In this document: piece after piece, positions 13,176 through 25,710 of the stretch | How positions within the stretch are numbered: position 1 is the first letter of the stretch | Layout: the number at the start of each line of letters is the position of its first letter | DNA from: Lycium barbarum | Lineage: Eukaryota > Streptophyta > Magnoliopsida > Solanales > Solanaceae | Assembly (NCBI RefSeq): GCF_019175385.1 | Contig: NC_083340.1 | Coordinates: 12,598,336 to 12,662,335, forward strand | Reading direction: 5' to 3' | DNA: 64,000 bases | Program-made: the position numbers and the translations under genes | The notes under the pieces: generated by a model | Database searches by the model: none | Told to the model about the DNA's origin: nothing | The model's input: only the letters and a program-made list of their open reading frames with translations

Positions 13176-15319
13176 CAGAACACTGGCCGCGACACCAACC
13201 AGTGGCCGACTGGCGGCACCAGTCAGTGGCAGCCGCGCCACATCCCCGTGCCGCACCCTCCATATGGGTAGTGGCCGCCACAGTGGGCAGCTCCACCATG
13301 CCCCTACTCGACTGCTCCACGGCAGCAGTCCCGACCGACGATGCCGCAACCCGGAATTCTCGGGCCCAGGCCTCAACAGGCCTATGCGGCCTCGGCAGCC
13401 CAGCCCCATATTGGCTACTCTCCGACAGATATTGAGGCAGCAATGCATACTTTCTCTATCGCTCCACCGGATGGGAATTGGTATATGGACACCGGCGCAA
13501 CATCACATATGACCTCGGACCAAGGTACACTCCCGTCTTATTTTAATTTGAGCAATAGTAATCATCGCATTGTTGTTGGTAATGGGCATGTAATTCCATT
13601 TCATGGTTTTGGGAACACTACTCTCTCACCTTAAATAATGTATTGCTTGCACCCATGCTCATTAAAAATCTTTTTTCCGTCCGTAAATTTGCCATTGATA
13701 ACTGGGTTTCTGTTGAATTTGACCCGTTTGGTTTTTATGTGAAGGATTTCCAGACGGGGAACAAACTAATGAGATGTAACAGTAGCGGGGACCTCTATCC
13801 ACTCTCCACCGTCATCCGGGCCTCACCTTCAAAATCTCCTTCCGTCTTCACTGCTTTGTCTCCTGATTTATGGCATCGTCGTTTAGGACATCCGGGAGCC
13901 CAAACTTTACGCTCTCTTCATAGCAAGCATTTTATTGAATGTAATAGGAACAAACAGTTTTTATGTTCATCTTGTACTTTGGGGAAACAAGTTAAATTAC
14001 CTTTTTATGAATCGATGTCATTCACTGCTTTTCCATTTGACATAGTTCATAGTGATCTTTGGACATCGCCCGTAGATAGCTCTAATGGGCATCGTTACTA
14101 TGTACTATTTCTTGATGATTTTAGTAAATTTTTGTGGACTATTCATATCTTTAAGAAGTCTCAAGTTTACTCTCTTTTCACCTCATTCCATGCTTTTGTC
14201 AAAACTCAATTTGAAAGGTCCATTAAAAATTTACAATGTGACAATGAGAAATAATTTGATAATGGGCCACTTTAACTTTTTTCTCAAAAACATGGGATGC
14301 AATTCCGCCTCTCTTGCCCTCACACATCTCCTCAAAATGGAAAAGCCGAACGTCACATCCGATCCATAAATAATATAATTCGGACCCTGCTCACCCATGC
14401 CTCGATGCCCCCCTCGTTCTGGCATCATGCCCTTTCTATGGCCACATACCTTTTGAACATTCTCCCTACTAAAGTTCTAGGAAACTCATCCCCTACTCAA
14501 CTCCTATACCAAAAAGATCCTATCTATTCCCATCTTCGGGTTTTTGGGTGTCTATGTTTTCCTTTGTTTCCATCCACCACCATTCACAAGTTACAAGCAC
14601 GGTCCACTCCTTGTGTCTTTCTTGGGTACCCTTCCGATCATAGGGGATATAAGTGTTATGATATGTCAACCCGGAAAATTTTCGTTGCCCGTCATGTGGT
14701 CTTTGATGAACACACATTCCTATTTTCAAAATTTAATACTCCTACTTCTCACACGTATGAATTTTTGAACCATAATTTTATTCCATACATCATTCATCAT
14801 ATGCAACGAAATTCTGGCAATACATCTCCCAACGCTCTAAATCCCCACCCCCATCCACCCGCCGCTCCACCCGCGGCTACTGCTAGTCCCCAGCAGCAGC
14901 CCCCCTCCCCCGCCGCAGGACAGCCCTCCCGCTGCTCCTGCACTGCTGCCTTCCAGCCCGCCATCACCACCTACGACCCCCTCCCCACAACCGCCACACC
15001 CCATGACGACCCGGTCCCGTAATGGCATTTTCAAACCCAATTTGAAATATTCCTCCAACCTTAACACCGAGACCACTACCTCCATCTCTCCATTACCAAA
15101 AAATCCCGTTAGTGCTCTCCGTGACTTAAATTGGAAGAATGCCATGATGGATGAATTTAATGCTCTAATTGAAAATAAGACTTGGGAGTTAGTTCCTCGG
15201 CCTGCTAATGTTAATGTAATTCGGTCAATGTGGATTTTCCGTCATAAAAAATAATCTAATGGTTCTTTTGAGAGGCATAAAACTCGTCTTGTAGGTGATG
15301 GCAGGTCTCAACAGAAGGG
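13176..15319 (+). pseudogene. Copia pol, part 1: protease, integrase and start of reverse transcriptase
   Basis: In order: a Pro/Gln-rich linker with an in-frame TAG near 13268; the protease motif WYMDTGATSHMTSD at about 13480-13521; a stop at 13632; the GAG-pre-integrase zinc region LWHRRLGHPGA to CSSCTLGKQVKLPF (13868-14006); the integrase core with HSDLW and LQCDNEK; a stop in place of Glu at 14252 and a frame change soon after. Then come SPQNGKAERHIRSI with the catalytic Glu (about 14325-14365) and the conserved VFGCLCFPLFP / PCVFLGYP block. The reverse transcriptase starts at ALRDLNWKNAMMDEFNALIE (about 15113), has a stop at 15252 and continues to QQKG at 15319, where the next nest interrupts it. 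At least five lesions make this copy non-functional. Confidence 0.92.
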
Positions 15320-15570
15320 TGTTATATCCTGTATTTTGTATGTGGGATTATTCGTAAGTTAATCAAATCAAATAAAATAAGTTTCGTCAAGGTTCAAAAT
15401 TATTTGAATGAAATACGGTCCAAGCTATAATGACCCGTATTTTTGGACTAGGAACATATGAAAAAATATATTTTCTACCTATCCCGATATTTACGTTAGT
15501 ATATGTGTATACTTCTTTAAGATATTTTTGATTTATTGGTATTTTAATAGATGGATCCAAGTTAAATGTA

Positions 15571-15816
15571 GTATTTCCGTATGTTCCACTACATATAGTA
15601 GATATGGAATACTTTTATCATTATGCATATCACATTATTTTATCACTTAGTGGTATTTCTGTATGTTCCACTACATATAGTAGATATGGAATACTTTTAT
15701 CATTATGCATATCACATTATTTTATCACTTAGTGGTATTTCTGTATGTTCCACTACATATAGTAGATATGGAATACTTTAATCATTATGCATATCACATT
15801 ATTTTATCACTTAGTG
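15571..15816 (+). repeat. Three tandem 82-bp units
   Basis: Three 82-bp units start at 15571, 15653 and 15735. Each begins GTATTTC(C/T)GTATGTTCC, contains CACTACATATAGTAGATATG and ends TTATCACTTAGTG. The units differ at only a few positions. Each contains the near-palindrome CTACATATAGTAG. Confidence 0.97.
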
Positions 15817-17234
15817 GGCCTAATATGACCATATGATTTTCCACTAAAGGCCAAATATGGTCTTCACAGAATAGGGTGCAAGTGATGCATTTAATTGAGT
15901 TAAATATTAGACCAAATATACTCCACATGGATTAGAGTTTTGCTGGTCACGAGTAGGGCCTAGGAGGCTCATATATGTATATCACCAAATGAGTCATCTT
16001 CCACATTGTAGTTGAACACAAAACACATAAACATTTTCTTGAAGTGAAAGCACAAAAAGCCTCTCGGCCAAAGTTGCTTTTAGCCGAGCAATGGAAGCTT
16101 GATGGAGGGAAATTAATGCCTCAAAGTGTTGAAATTATTTAAGTAATTAGCAAGGTTAAGGAGCCAAGTTGATTAAGGTAAGATTTGATCTCTTTTTATA
16201 CACATTTTGGAGACAATTTAAGCTTGTATAAATTTGTAGATATGTGATGAATATAAGAAGTTGTAGATGTTGGTGTTGAAATGTAAATTGAGCCGTGTAG
16301 GGGGATGTTCTAATTAGGCGTGGTAAATTAATTTTAAGTTGCATTATAGTTGTTGTTGTTGTCATGGATTATATGGTGAAGGGATGAAAAGAATTAGAAT
16401 GTTAAGGTTGAAGTTGTGTTCATATGAACATGTTGTTATCCTTATGGAATTGAAAGAATTGAAGATATGATTATGTCCATATGTTGTTGTTGGTATCTCT
16501 GTGTTAACAGGAGGGCAATTGGAAATTTGGGATGGGCGGTTATATAGGGGAAGTGCTGCCTGATTTTCGCTAAGCCTTTAGCTAATAGAAAATCCTAAAC
16601 GAGAATATATAAGCTGAAATATAGGTTCTATAAGAAATGGGCTATAGATTTGTGAACTAGAAAATATAATTACTAACGATAACGTTAATCTTATATTAAA
16701 TAGGCTAAAAGAGTGACGAGACGAACGGGTTACGAATAGCCGCTAACAGGTATGTAAAGCCGTCCCTTCTTTCTTTTGGCATGTCTTAGATTTAAGTGAT
16801 GAATGATATGAACTTTGGGGTAATTCCATTCCTAACCTTTGAGTGATATGTATGATTCTTAATCACTTCTTGATATTACAATTCTCAAGTGATTGAGCCT
16901 CCCTTTTTAGTTTTCTGTACATTGGATAATAGTCGACATATACCCGTTCCTATTCTTAGGAACTCTATGATAACTAGTGACTGTACTTCTAGAAGGTGTT
17001 TCATACTATAGTGACATATGGCTATGATCCTTAAGGCTTTGTGATATACTTATGATAACGTTCAAGGGATGTTTGATATGTTCCGAGTGACATTCGAAAG
17101 ATATTTGATACGACTGTTGTCTTGATTTTCAAATGGTAAATTCGTGTTGACTATTCTGTTGCGTCTTGAAAATATTTTAAAATTGCATATAGTTTCTCAC
17201 TACTCTGCTCGTGCATGCCTTAATATGCCTTTCA

Positions 17235-17470
17235 CTGAGTCCCGGGCCAGGATCTGTTATCGTGCACACTTCCACTGCATTGTTCACCGAGTCCCTCACT
17301 AGAGGGCCGGGTACGGTATATATATATATATATTATGGAGTTATATTGTGTCACGGAGTTATGCTGTGTTATGGAGTTATGCTGTGTTCTGGAGTATGCT
17401 GTGTTATGGCGCCAAAGACGGGGTGGCGACCACGTTCACCGAGTCCCATAATGGGCCGGATATGATATAT
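17235..17470 (+). repeat. GTTATG-rich short repeats in the solo LTR
   Basis: Between two copies of a CACCGAGTCCC block (about 17286 and 17438) lies a run of degenerate 15-16-bp units of the form ATGGAGTTATGCTGTGTT. This is noncoding LTR sequence. Confidence 0.7.
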
Positions 17471-17756
17471 GATATTGACATGCATGATTTATGTTTAAAG
17501 ACAAGCATTTTGGTATTCTGGTTATTGTACTCGTTTTCTATATTTCTTATTTCAGTTATGATCCTGTTTACTGTATTTTATGCTTTACATGCTCAGTACA
17601 TATTCCGTACTGACCCCCTTTCTTCGGGGGCTGCGTTTCATGCCCGCAGGTGCAGATACTCGCTTTGGTGATCCGCCCGCTTAGCATTCCCTTTCTGCTG
17701 TCTTGGAGAGCTTCGTCGTTCTGGAGCTTAGATCTTGGTACAGACTTCCTGATATG

Positions 17757-17793
17757 TGTCACACCCCTTTTTAACCCGGTGGAGTCGCCAAGC
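17757..17793 (-). repeat. 37-bp LTR-end extension, copy A
   Basis: TGTCACACCCC plus a TTAACCCGG block and GAGTCGCCAAGC directly precede a second TGTCACACCCC at 17794. On the coding strand this is an LTR terminus, then GCTTGGCGACTC (the start of the primer-binding region), then a second LTR terminus. The target duplication abuts the outer end, so the extended form is the one that integrated. Confidence 0.9.
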
Positions 17794-20700
17794 TGTCACA
17801 CCCCATTTTAACCCGGGTTAAAGTAGAAGTATGACGTATTGGAGATTCCTGTTATTTTGTTTGTTTTGTTTAAAGGAGTCGCCACCTAATTATTCATGGT
17901 GAATTAGGACACCTAAAGTTTATTAAAGTTATGTTTAAAGTTAACTCTGTTTAAGGTCTGCGAAACTTAAGATTCTAGGTAAGGGTTCAATTAGTCTAAA
18001 GGGAAGGTATTAGGCACCCTTTAAGACCCATTAACAATGGTTAACCGACCGGACTAAAAATTAATTAGGCTAAATGTAAATATAGTATTATAGAAAAAAG
18101 GAAAGCAGTTTTGTAAGTATGGCTAAAGTTATAGATAGATATGTAAGAATGTTATTTAAAATAGAACTTGTAAAAATAATAATAATTTGTATAAAAGAGT
18201 ATTTTATAATGTTGTTTTGAAATACGACTTATAAATGTTGTTAAGATTTTAAACGAAAGTAAAATGATATTGTTTAGAATGATATTTGTGGAAGACATAA
18301 TAATTTTGCGTAAAAGAGGAAAATGTTAAATGATATTTAAGGATATTGTTAAGTCCCTAAATAAATAAGTAAAAGTATAGTAATGTTATCCAAAAAAATA
18401 AGATTTGTAGATAAACTAGGATGATTTTCCTATGAATAATAATCTTTTAAAAAAAGGTAATTTGACGCAAAATGATCTTTAAATAAAATGATATTATGTG
18501 AATGTAAATGTCTAGACTTATGTTCTTAAATACAACGAAAAGGCCATGACTTTCTTTCATTTTCTCATTTTTTATTTAATAAATTTGACTAAAAATATGT
18601 ATAATTCTTGAAAATGTATTCATAAAATATACTTGAATTTATATTTACATCTATCGAAAAATATATTGCATTACAATGTGAGTTCTAGAAAATTGTTTGT
18701 AACGTGATATAGAGCGAGAACGGACATAGAATATACATTTTTAATTTTTTCTTGAAATATTATAAAGACATGCTCTTGAAAATCAATAACAAGAAAACAA
18801 GTGAAGCTTATGGGATTGATCGGTTTTCCTTAAATTAATTAACCATTGTTAAACTAAGCCCCACTATTTTGTTAAAATTCATCTGAATTAGGAAAATAAA
18901 ATAAGATGTTAGTCATACAAAGCAAATAAAATATACAGCAATAAAATAAAGAGAGTAAAAGAGTAAATGGGTTTGGCCCATTTATTAAGGCCAACAGCTG
19001 CAAACTCTTCATACTATTGGGCTTCGGCCCAGATTTATATATTGCTGCCGACAGGGGGTGGACACGAGAGGAGTCATGTTGGGCTTTAGCCCAACGCCAA
19101 ATGCGGAAGGATATGACGAGTCGCTTGGACTCGTATGCGAGATGTCGTGCAAAAAAAAATGAAATGAAAAGGATTAGTATATAATCGACGAATAAGACTA
19201 AACACGTAAAATATACCCTCAAAACAGTATAGCAAACACCAACAGCAATCTCGTCTCAAAATTTGCACTAAAGCAAAGAATCAGTCTAGCTGATTATAGC
19301 AAACACTTTCTCTCACGTTTCCTAATAACCAAACCCAATGATTATAAAACTGAAAAGATGATATTTTTTAACTAATGCTCGCCAGGAATGTAACTGGAAG
19401 CTATGTGTTTGAGGGGGATTATCTTAGGCAAATTATCCTTATCTTAGCAGTACATCAAGAAGAAGAGAAGGGAGGAATAGAGGCACAGACATGTCCTTCA
19501 ACTTATAAAATAGTATTTAACTTTAAACCTCAATTATCATGGAGAATGTTCAATTCCTCTAGACAGAGACAACTGATCAGGGAAAGAGGAAACAATGAAG
19601 GACCAACAGACATAGGTTATGCAGTTTAAGGACTTAATGTAATCATACAAAATTCATAGTTAAAGTTCCTTCCCTCATTTCTTTTAAGCATGGTTGTGTT
19701 CACACTTATCATACTTATTCTTATACAAGTTTTCTCTTTTGAAGGCAATGACTAAACATAGTTGAGTCCAATACCTATGTTTCATACACACATAGAACAA
19801 ACTTAACCAATGCACAGCAAGGTCTTGATTCGGAAAAAACAGTTTTCCCTATGCAATGCACCAAAATTAAACAAAAGAGTTCTACTTTACCAATTTGCAT
19901 CATAAATGTATATCGTTATAACTGCATAATGTCCATCTGCATCTTACAGGATGTTTGGGAATTACTAAAGCTTAGAATAGCACATAATTACTTTGACGCA
20001 GAGCTGACCAATTTAATAACTCATAACGATAGTTAATAAAGCACATTCTTGCATATTTAAAGCCTATTTAAGTACTCAAAGATCATACTGCTTTGATACA
20101 ATTCAAACTGGGAAATAACCTCATATTTAAGAGAAGAATGATCACTATTAAAAGCAGCTCTTTAGCCCCATATGTGTACTGGGTATACTTTCATATACGC
20201 ATCTTAATATATACATGATGGTTTCTATTCATGTAGTAACCAATGATAATAAGTTTGTTATAGCAAAGTCATTATGGGAAAATCATAAACTACTCATGAA
20301 ATGTGAAGAAGCAAGGTTAGATAGAACAGTTACTATTTGAAAATTCTTTATTGGGTTTGAAGACGAATATGTGAAAGATTTAAAGCTCAGATTTCAAAGA
20401 GAAAAAGGCCTGGAAGTGAGATTTGAAACACAAGTTGAATTTAAGGTGAGAGGAGACAGTGCTAAAATTAACCATACAGTGGGTTCTATTAACATGGTTT
20501 CCCACATCCTTAAGAATAAACAAAAATACATTATAACTCGACAAAGCATACTTTCTTCTTTTCTTAATGATCAATCAAACAGGCAACCTGTTAACTTCAT
20601 ACCTAACTTAATTTTGATCTTAATGATCTATGGCCTCTGTTATTCTAGAATGCAGATCAAGGCAGCAGCTTTGCTAGCTACGGTTGAATCAAAACAAACA

Positions 20701-22436
20701 GGAATCCCAATGTTAACATGCTAACGCGAGTATAAAGAAGTAGAATTGAAAGAAATGGAAAGAAGGGGAAAATTACTAAACCAGTGGCCTCAACTTAGCA
20801 AACTAAATTAATGCGTAAATATGCTCAACTGAACCAGACAAACTCAATACAGGGGATAAGTCTGATATGCAGTGGTTTGATTAACTAGATTGGACTATCA
20901 TTTAAGTACACCTAAATGAGCTAATTTCCATGTTCGACTAGTTCAACCTAACATGAACATGTTTATGAAAACCGAAATGTAAGTAGCTTGAACTAGAAAG
21001 GGATCAAGTAGACTGAACATGCACAGTTAACATGCTGAGTTTCATGTTTAAAATATACAGATTACACTAATACAAGTAAGTTGTATCATACAGGCAATCC
21101 CAACGAACTTATCGCGAAAAACAGTCCATGAACACAACAGTTGAAGCTAAATCAAGTTCGTCGTTGTTTTGAATAAGCGAATAGTCATGTGATGATGCAG
21201 GGGATATTTGTCCTTTTAAAACAGTCGTAGGTAATGTGAGATATGTTAATGGATATTGCTAACCACATAGAGGGGAAAAAAAACTGAAACTCGACTGAAC
21301 ATAATAAATGTGCTAATCAGGATATGAATACCATGCCAAACAAGTAATGAGATTGACCCATGTTGATTTTGAACCTATTTAAACATACTAAAACAGCAGA
21401 TACGCAAGTTTAGACCAGGTTGTAAATGGTAAAGTGGTCAAAATGCCATACAAGAATGGTAGACAAGCAAGGCTGTTTATACTAAGAGTGCATATAATCA
21501 AATAAAATTTCACATAGACTCCTAATTTAGGGACAGTTATGTCAAAAACTCACATGGTCTAAATCAGTATTCAAAACAGTCATTTTGAGTCAATCATTTG
21601 AACAACTAAATCAGATTTTTATCTAAGTATGATAGCAGAATAATCAAGTTGACATCCAGTACATATTAAGGCAAGAATTATATCTAAATGTGTTAATGCC
21701 TATCATAATTTTCTAACAGAACCTACCACATACATAACTAAATAGGGAATGCAACTAACAATTCAAAGCAGATTATATTCATGACAGGACATATTCTTTG
21801 AAAAAGATAGAGTAAAAGAGAGGTAGTGTCGGCCTGTTCTAATCATATACATAATATACTCAAAATATACACACCATGGTATGTATATCATATGTATATT
21901 GAATGTATATCTTTTCTTATCTTGATAATCCACTGTATATCATACGTATACTCGGTTTTAAATGTGTCCTAAGTTCTGGAAATTCCGTCTTACGCATCCG
22001 AATTACAATGGGCAATTTTCAAATTCAATTAACGATTAATAACCTATCCTAACAGCTCCCAAACATCAAACAAATAACGCGACGACAAAGAAACTACATA
22101 ATCACTAAACATACAGTAGAATAAACTAAAATATTAACCCAAACAGAAGCTAAAGACCATGAGTAATAAATGTATCGAAGTTTACCTCTTGCGAGTGCAG
22201 TGAAGTGAGGCGTCGACGGCGTCGAATCTACTCTCTCGTTATGAATAGACCCGAACCTTGAGCCAAACGAGTCCGAATGAAAGTATTCCGGATTTTTTGT
22301 GAACTAAAGTTTTGTATTCACTTTCGGGCGAATTGAATAAAATGCTAGAAAGTAGAGAGTAAGGATTGCTATTCAACAGTGTTGTTTTCTGTTTATCACC
22401 AAAAAAATCCTCCCTTATCTCCTCCCAAATTCGGAT

Positions 22437-22460
22437 TATTTATAGTATTGATTAGGGTTT
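22437..22460 (-). promoter_or_regulatory. Putative LTR A core promoter: TATA box and telo box
   Basis: On the minus strand AAACCCTAA (22452-22460) lies a few bases before CTATAAATA (22437-22445). A pyrimidine-rich tract and several GCCCA / TGGGC motifs (22768-22985) lie further upstream. In plants, telo boxes with site II motifs mark promoters active in dividing tissue. This is a motif reading only. Confidence 0.5.
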
Positions 22461-22718
22461 AAGGGCAGAGAAAGAAGAGCGTGGGAGAGAGACGAAAAGG
22501 GGAAACAGGAGCGTGAGGCGTGGGGGACAAAGTCGAAGTGGGAGTCGCAGAAGCGTGGGGATGGCAGAACGAAGTGGGGGACAGGGGAGTGTGGAGGTGC
22601 AGAGGGAGCACGTGAGGAGAGGAACGTGGGTGTGAAGAGGAATGGGGGCGGCGATGGTGAGTTTGAAGAAGAAAAGGAGAAGAAGAGATAGAGAAGGTGA
22701 GATGCGGCTGTTGAAGGG

Positions 22719-22742
22719 AAAGAGAGAGAGAGAGAGAGAAAG
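22719..22742 (+). repeat. GA microsatellite in LTR A
   Basis: An interrupted run of about nine GA units inside a purine-rich tract of some 280 bp. The same tract in LTR C has fewer GA units. Confidence 0.9.
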
Positions 22743-23279
22743 GGATTAGGTTTAGGGGGAAAAAATGGGGATTGGGCCGGACCGGGTCGGGTAATGGGCT
22801 GGCCAATAATTCGTTTGGGCCGGTCTATTAATTTAAATATGGGCTGATATAAATGTGGGTTGGCGTATTAAAATGTGGGTTGTTTATTTGGGTAGGAAAT
22901 AATATTGTATTGGTATTTTGGGCCATTAATTTGGCTGAAAATTGTTGATCCTTCCTCCGCTATTTAATTATTTTGGGCTTCCAAATTAATAACTAGTACA
23001 ATATTTATTATGTGAAGATAAACAGTAATTAGTATATAGAAAGTAAGGATTTTACAAAGTGTTGTCTTGTAATTAATTTAACGAATCCGAACCTGAAACG
23101 AAAACGATGACTAACCATTTAAAATTTGTGATAAAGTAATGCTCATAATGTTGAAAATAAAAGTGGCGATGTTAATAGTAGTAGCGATAAAATATTGTGA
23201 AAAATAAAGTATTTAGCTTGTCAGTAAATTTAAAACCCGGGTAAATTAAATAAAAGAGGGACAAAATTGGGTGTCAACA

Positions 23280-23292
23280 GATGCCCCTCTTC
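23280..23292 (-). other. Polypurine tract of internal copy 1
   Basis: On the coding strand GAAGAGGGGCATC directly precedes the LTR start TGTTGACACCC. This is the expected plus-strand priming site for reverse transcription. Confidence 0.85.
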
Positions 23293-24312
23293 GACCGGAG
23301 ATGATGTAAGAATCTTCGGGCGAAGAAGTTGACGTAGTAGCCAATTTTGTTTGGACCGACGAATATGAGTTTGTAAGAAAGTACGGTTTAGGAAAATTGA
23401 TGGAAAATATGATGAGGTTCGAAGGAATTATGGAAAATTATGGCTAAATCTTAGTTTTGAGTTGCCTACATACCTAGGGTTGCACTAAGGCCATGTCTAG
23501 TTCGAAAGTTTTTGTGGATTCACAATCTAGCGGGGTGTTGTAGACAGGTGACGAGAACGTTCAAGAATAGAACATATGTTTATAGCCTCCTAATTATAAA
23601 TGTGGTGCACAACACACCCATAAGTAGGACTCTACTAGACACGATGTAAATTTCTCGAAACATGCCCCAGTGTTGAGTTATGGAGACGCTGGGGATGTAG
23701 AAAGGAATATGAGATTGTGAAAAGAGTTGATTGAAATAGAGTTTTAGTGGGAAATATGGAAGAGAAATTGACCTACGTATCACGTGTTTGTGCACATAGG
23801 CGGAATTGAGTTCGAGAGTAGATTCGTGACCCTTGCTTATGAGTTTGATATTCCTCTTCAGCAAATTTTCCCCAGTTCACTGCGTAAGATAAAGTTCCAC
23901 GTTGTGTTGCGACCCTGCAAGTTGTATTTTCTGCCAAAACTGAAATTCATGTCAAAATTAGTAATAAAGTTGAAAGTGTAAAATTACAAAGAGTGTAAAT
24001 GATATTAAATATGAGTGTGAGAATGAAGATGAAGCCGTGTGGCCAATGTTGTCTTTGGTTGTCTTCAGGGACTTGAATGAATGTGTGATGCGTATGCCGA
24101 GGATGTGATAAGTTCTCTAGTTGCATTTGAAGATGATAGTGATAAGGTCTCCCCGGCTGTCTTCCGAGACTCGATGATAACTGATATCTGCGAATTTTAA
24201 GGTAAATTCATTAAAGTGATAAAGTAGATGATGAAATAAAGGAATGAAGTAAGGAGTAAAATAAGTGTATAGCCGTTTGGCTTCATGCAGGTGAGGCCGT
24301 GTAGCCATGCGA

Positions 24313-24856
24313 TGTCTCCGGTTGTCTTCGAGGACTTGATGAGATGTCTCCGGTTGTCTTCGGGGACTTGATGCTATGTCTCCGGTTGTCTTCGGGGACT
24401 TCATGATATGTCTCCGGTTGTCTTCGGAGGCTTAATGATATGTCTCCGGTTGTTTTCGGGGACTTGATGCTACGTCTCCGGTTGTTTTCGGGAACTTGAT
24501 GCTACGTCTCCGGTTGTCTTCGGGGACTTGATGCTACGTCTCCGGTTGTTTTCGGGGACTTGATGCTATGTCTCCGGTTGTTTTCGGGGACTTGATGCTA
24601 TGTCTCCGGTTGTCTTCGGGGACTTGATGATATGTCTCCGGTTGTCTTCGGAGGCTTAATGATATGTCTCCGGTTGTTTTCGGGGACTTGATGCTGCGTC
24701 TCCGGTTGTTTTCGGGGACTTGATGCTGCGTCTCCGGTTGTTTTCGGGGACTTGATGCTATGTCTCCGGTTGTCTTCGGGGACTTGATGCTACGTCTCCG
24801 GTTGTTTTCGGGGACTTGATGCTATGTCTCCGGTTGTTTTCGGGGACTTGATGATA
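24313..24856 (+). repeat. 32-bp minisatellite, 17 units
   Basis: Exactly 17 units of 32 bp, consensus TGTCTCCGGTTGT(C/T)TTCGGG then GACTTGATGCTA. Variant endings (CTATG, CTACG, CTGCG, GATATG, and AGGCTTAATGATA in units 4 and 11) form a partly repeated pattern: the block of units 3-5 resembles that of units 10-12. This suggests duplication of multi-unit blocks. Confidence 0.97.
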
Positions 24857-25043
24857 ATTCCTGTAAAGTTCAGGATAAAGTTGTCAAAAATGGGTAAAAT
24901 AAATGATAAAGTAGAGGGTAATGTCATAGTGTAGCCGTCTGGCTTATGCATGTGAGACTGTATAGCCGAATGATGCCCCAGGTTGTCTTCAGAGACTCGA
25001 CGCCAATCCTGTAAAATTCAAGATAAATATGTGAATTCTTATT

Positions 25044-25710
25044 TTATGGTAGAATGACCCAATATGTCCTATTTTAGGGTGGACGAACCCAAGTATCCTA
25101 TTTTAGGGTGGAAGAACCCGATATCCTATTTTAGGGTGGAAGAACCCAATATGTCCTATTTTAGGGTGGACGAACCCAATGTATCCTATCTTAGGGTGGA
25201 AGAACCCGATATGTCCTATTTTAGGGTGGACGACGTCAAGTATCCTATTTTAGGGTGGAAGAACCCGATATGTCCTATTTTAGGGTGGACGAACCCAAGT
25301 ATGTCTCCGGTTGTTTTCGAGGACATGATGCATATGCCGTGTGAGGCATTTAAAGAAATCATATCCTATTAAAGGCGGACGAGCCTAAAGTGTCCTATTT
25401 TAGGGTGGACGAACTCAAGCATGTCTCCGGTTGTTTTCGAGGACATGATGCATTTGCCGTGTGAGGCATTTAAAGAAATGATATCCTATTAAAGGCGGAC
25501 GAGCCTAAAGTGTCCTATTAAAGGCGGACGAGCCTAAAGTGTCCTATTAAAGGCGGACAATCCTAGAGTGTCCTATTAAAGGCGGACGAGCCTAAATGCT
25601 GTGCGTTTGTGAACAATGATGTTGTCCCTTTGTCGGGCATTTAAAATCAGTAGTGCATATGCAATGCGATGCTTTTGAAAAAATGATGTCCTATTAAAGG
25701 CGGACGAGCC
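25044..25710 (+). repeat. Two related minisatellites of about 27-30 bp
   Basis: The first array (about 25044-25300) alternates TCCTATTTTAGGGTGGACGA and TCCTATTTTAGGGTGGAAGA units ending ACCC. The second (about 25368-25710) uses TCCTATTAAAGGCGGACGAG then CCTAAAGTG. Between and within them are two copies of a TCTCCGGTTGTTTTCGAGGA unit from the 32-bp family. The plus-strand frame over the first array is an artefact of its repeat length. Confidence 0.95.

Larger units (their letters stand above)
17757..23279 (-). repeat. LTR A (3' LTR in element orientation)
   Basis: A 5,523-bp LTR including the 37-bp extension 17757-17793. It matches LTR B almost base for base; I noticed about three substitutions, at 17767-17772, 19170 and 21899. 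It contains open frames such as 19375-19629 and 20371-20724 on the plus strand. These are antisense to the element, match no known family and recur only because the LTR recurs. Confidence 0.95.

Noticed and set aside
20371..20724. 117-codon plus-strand frame, present three times with identical sequence (also 33427 and 46451)
   Set aside because: Its repetition only reflects the three LTR copies. It is antisense to the element and matches no family I know; conservation is not evidence of coding here.
22459..22806. 115-codon Pro/Ser-rich minus-strand frame in each Ogre LTR
   Set aside because: It lies in a pyrimidine-rich promoter or leader tract. The third copy is frame-shifted by a GA-run change without other decay, so coding is unlikely.
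24313..24856. Regular 32-bp repeats resembling a CRISPR array
   Set aside because: Units are directly adjacent with no unique spacers, lie in a plant retrotransposon and recur in its second copy. It is a minisatellite.
25064..25372. Plus-strand 102-codon frame with YFRVDEPN-type repeats as a repetitive protein
   Set aside because: It is antisense to the element, and its periodicity comes from the 27-30-bp minisatellite. It has no start context or neighbours supporting a gene.
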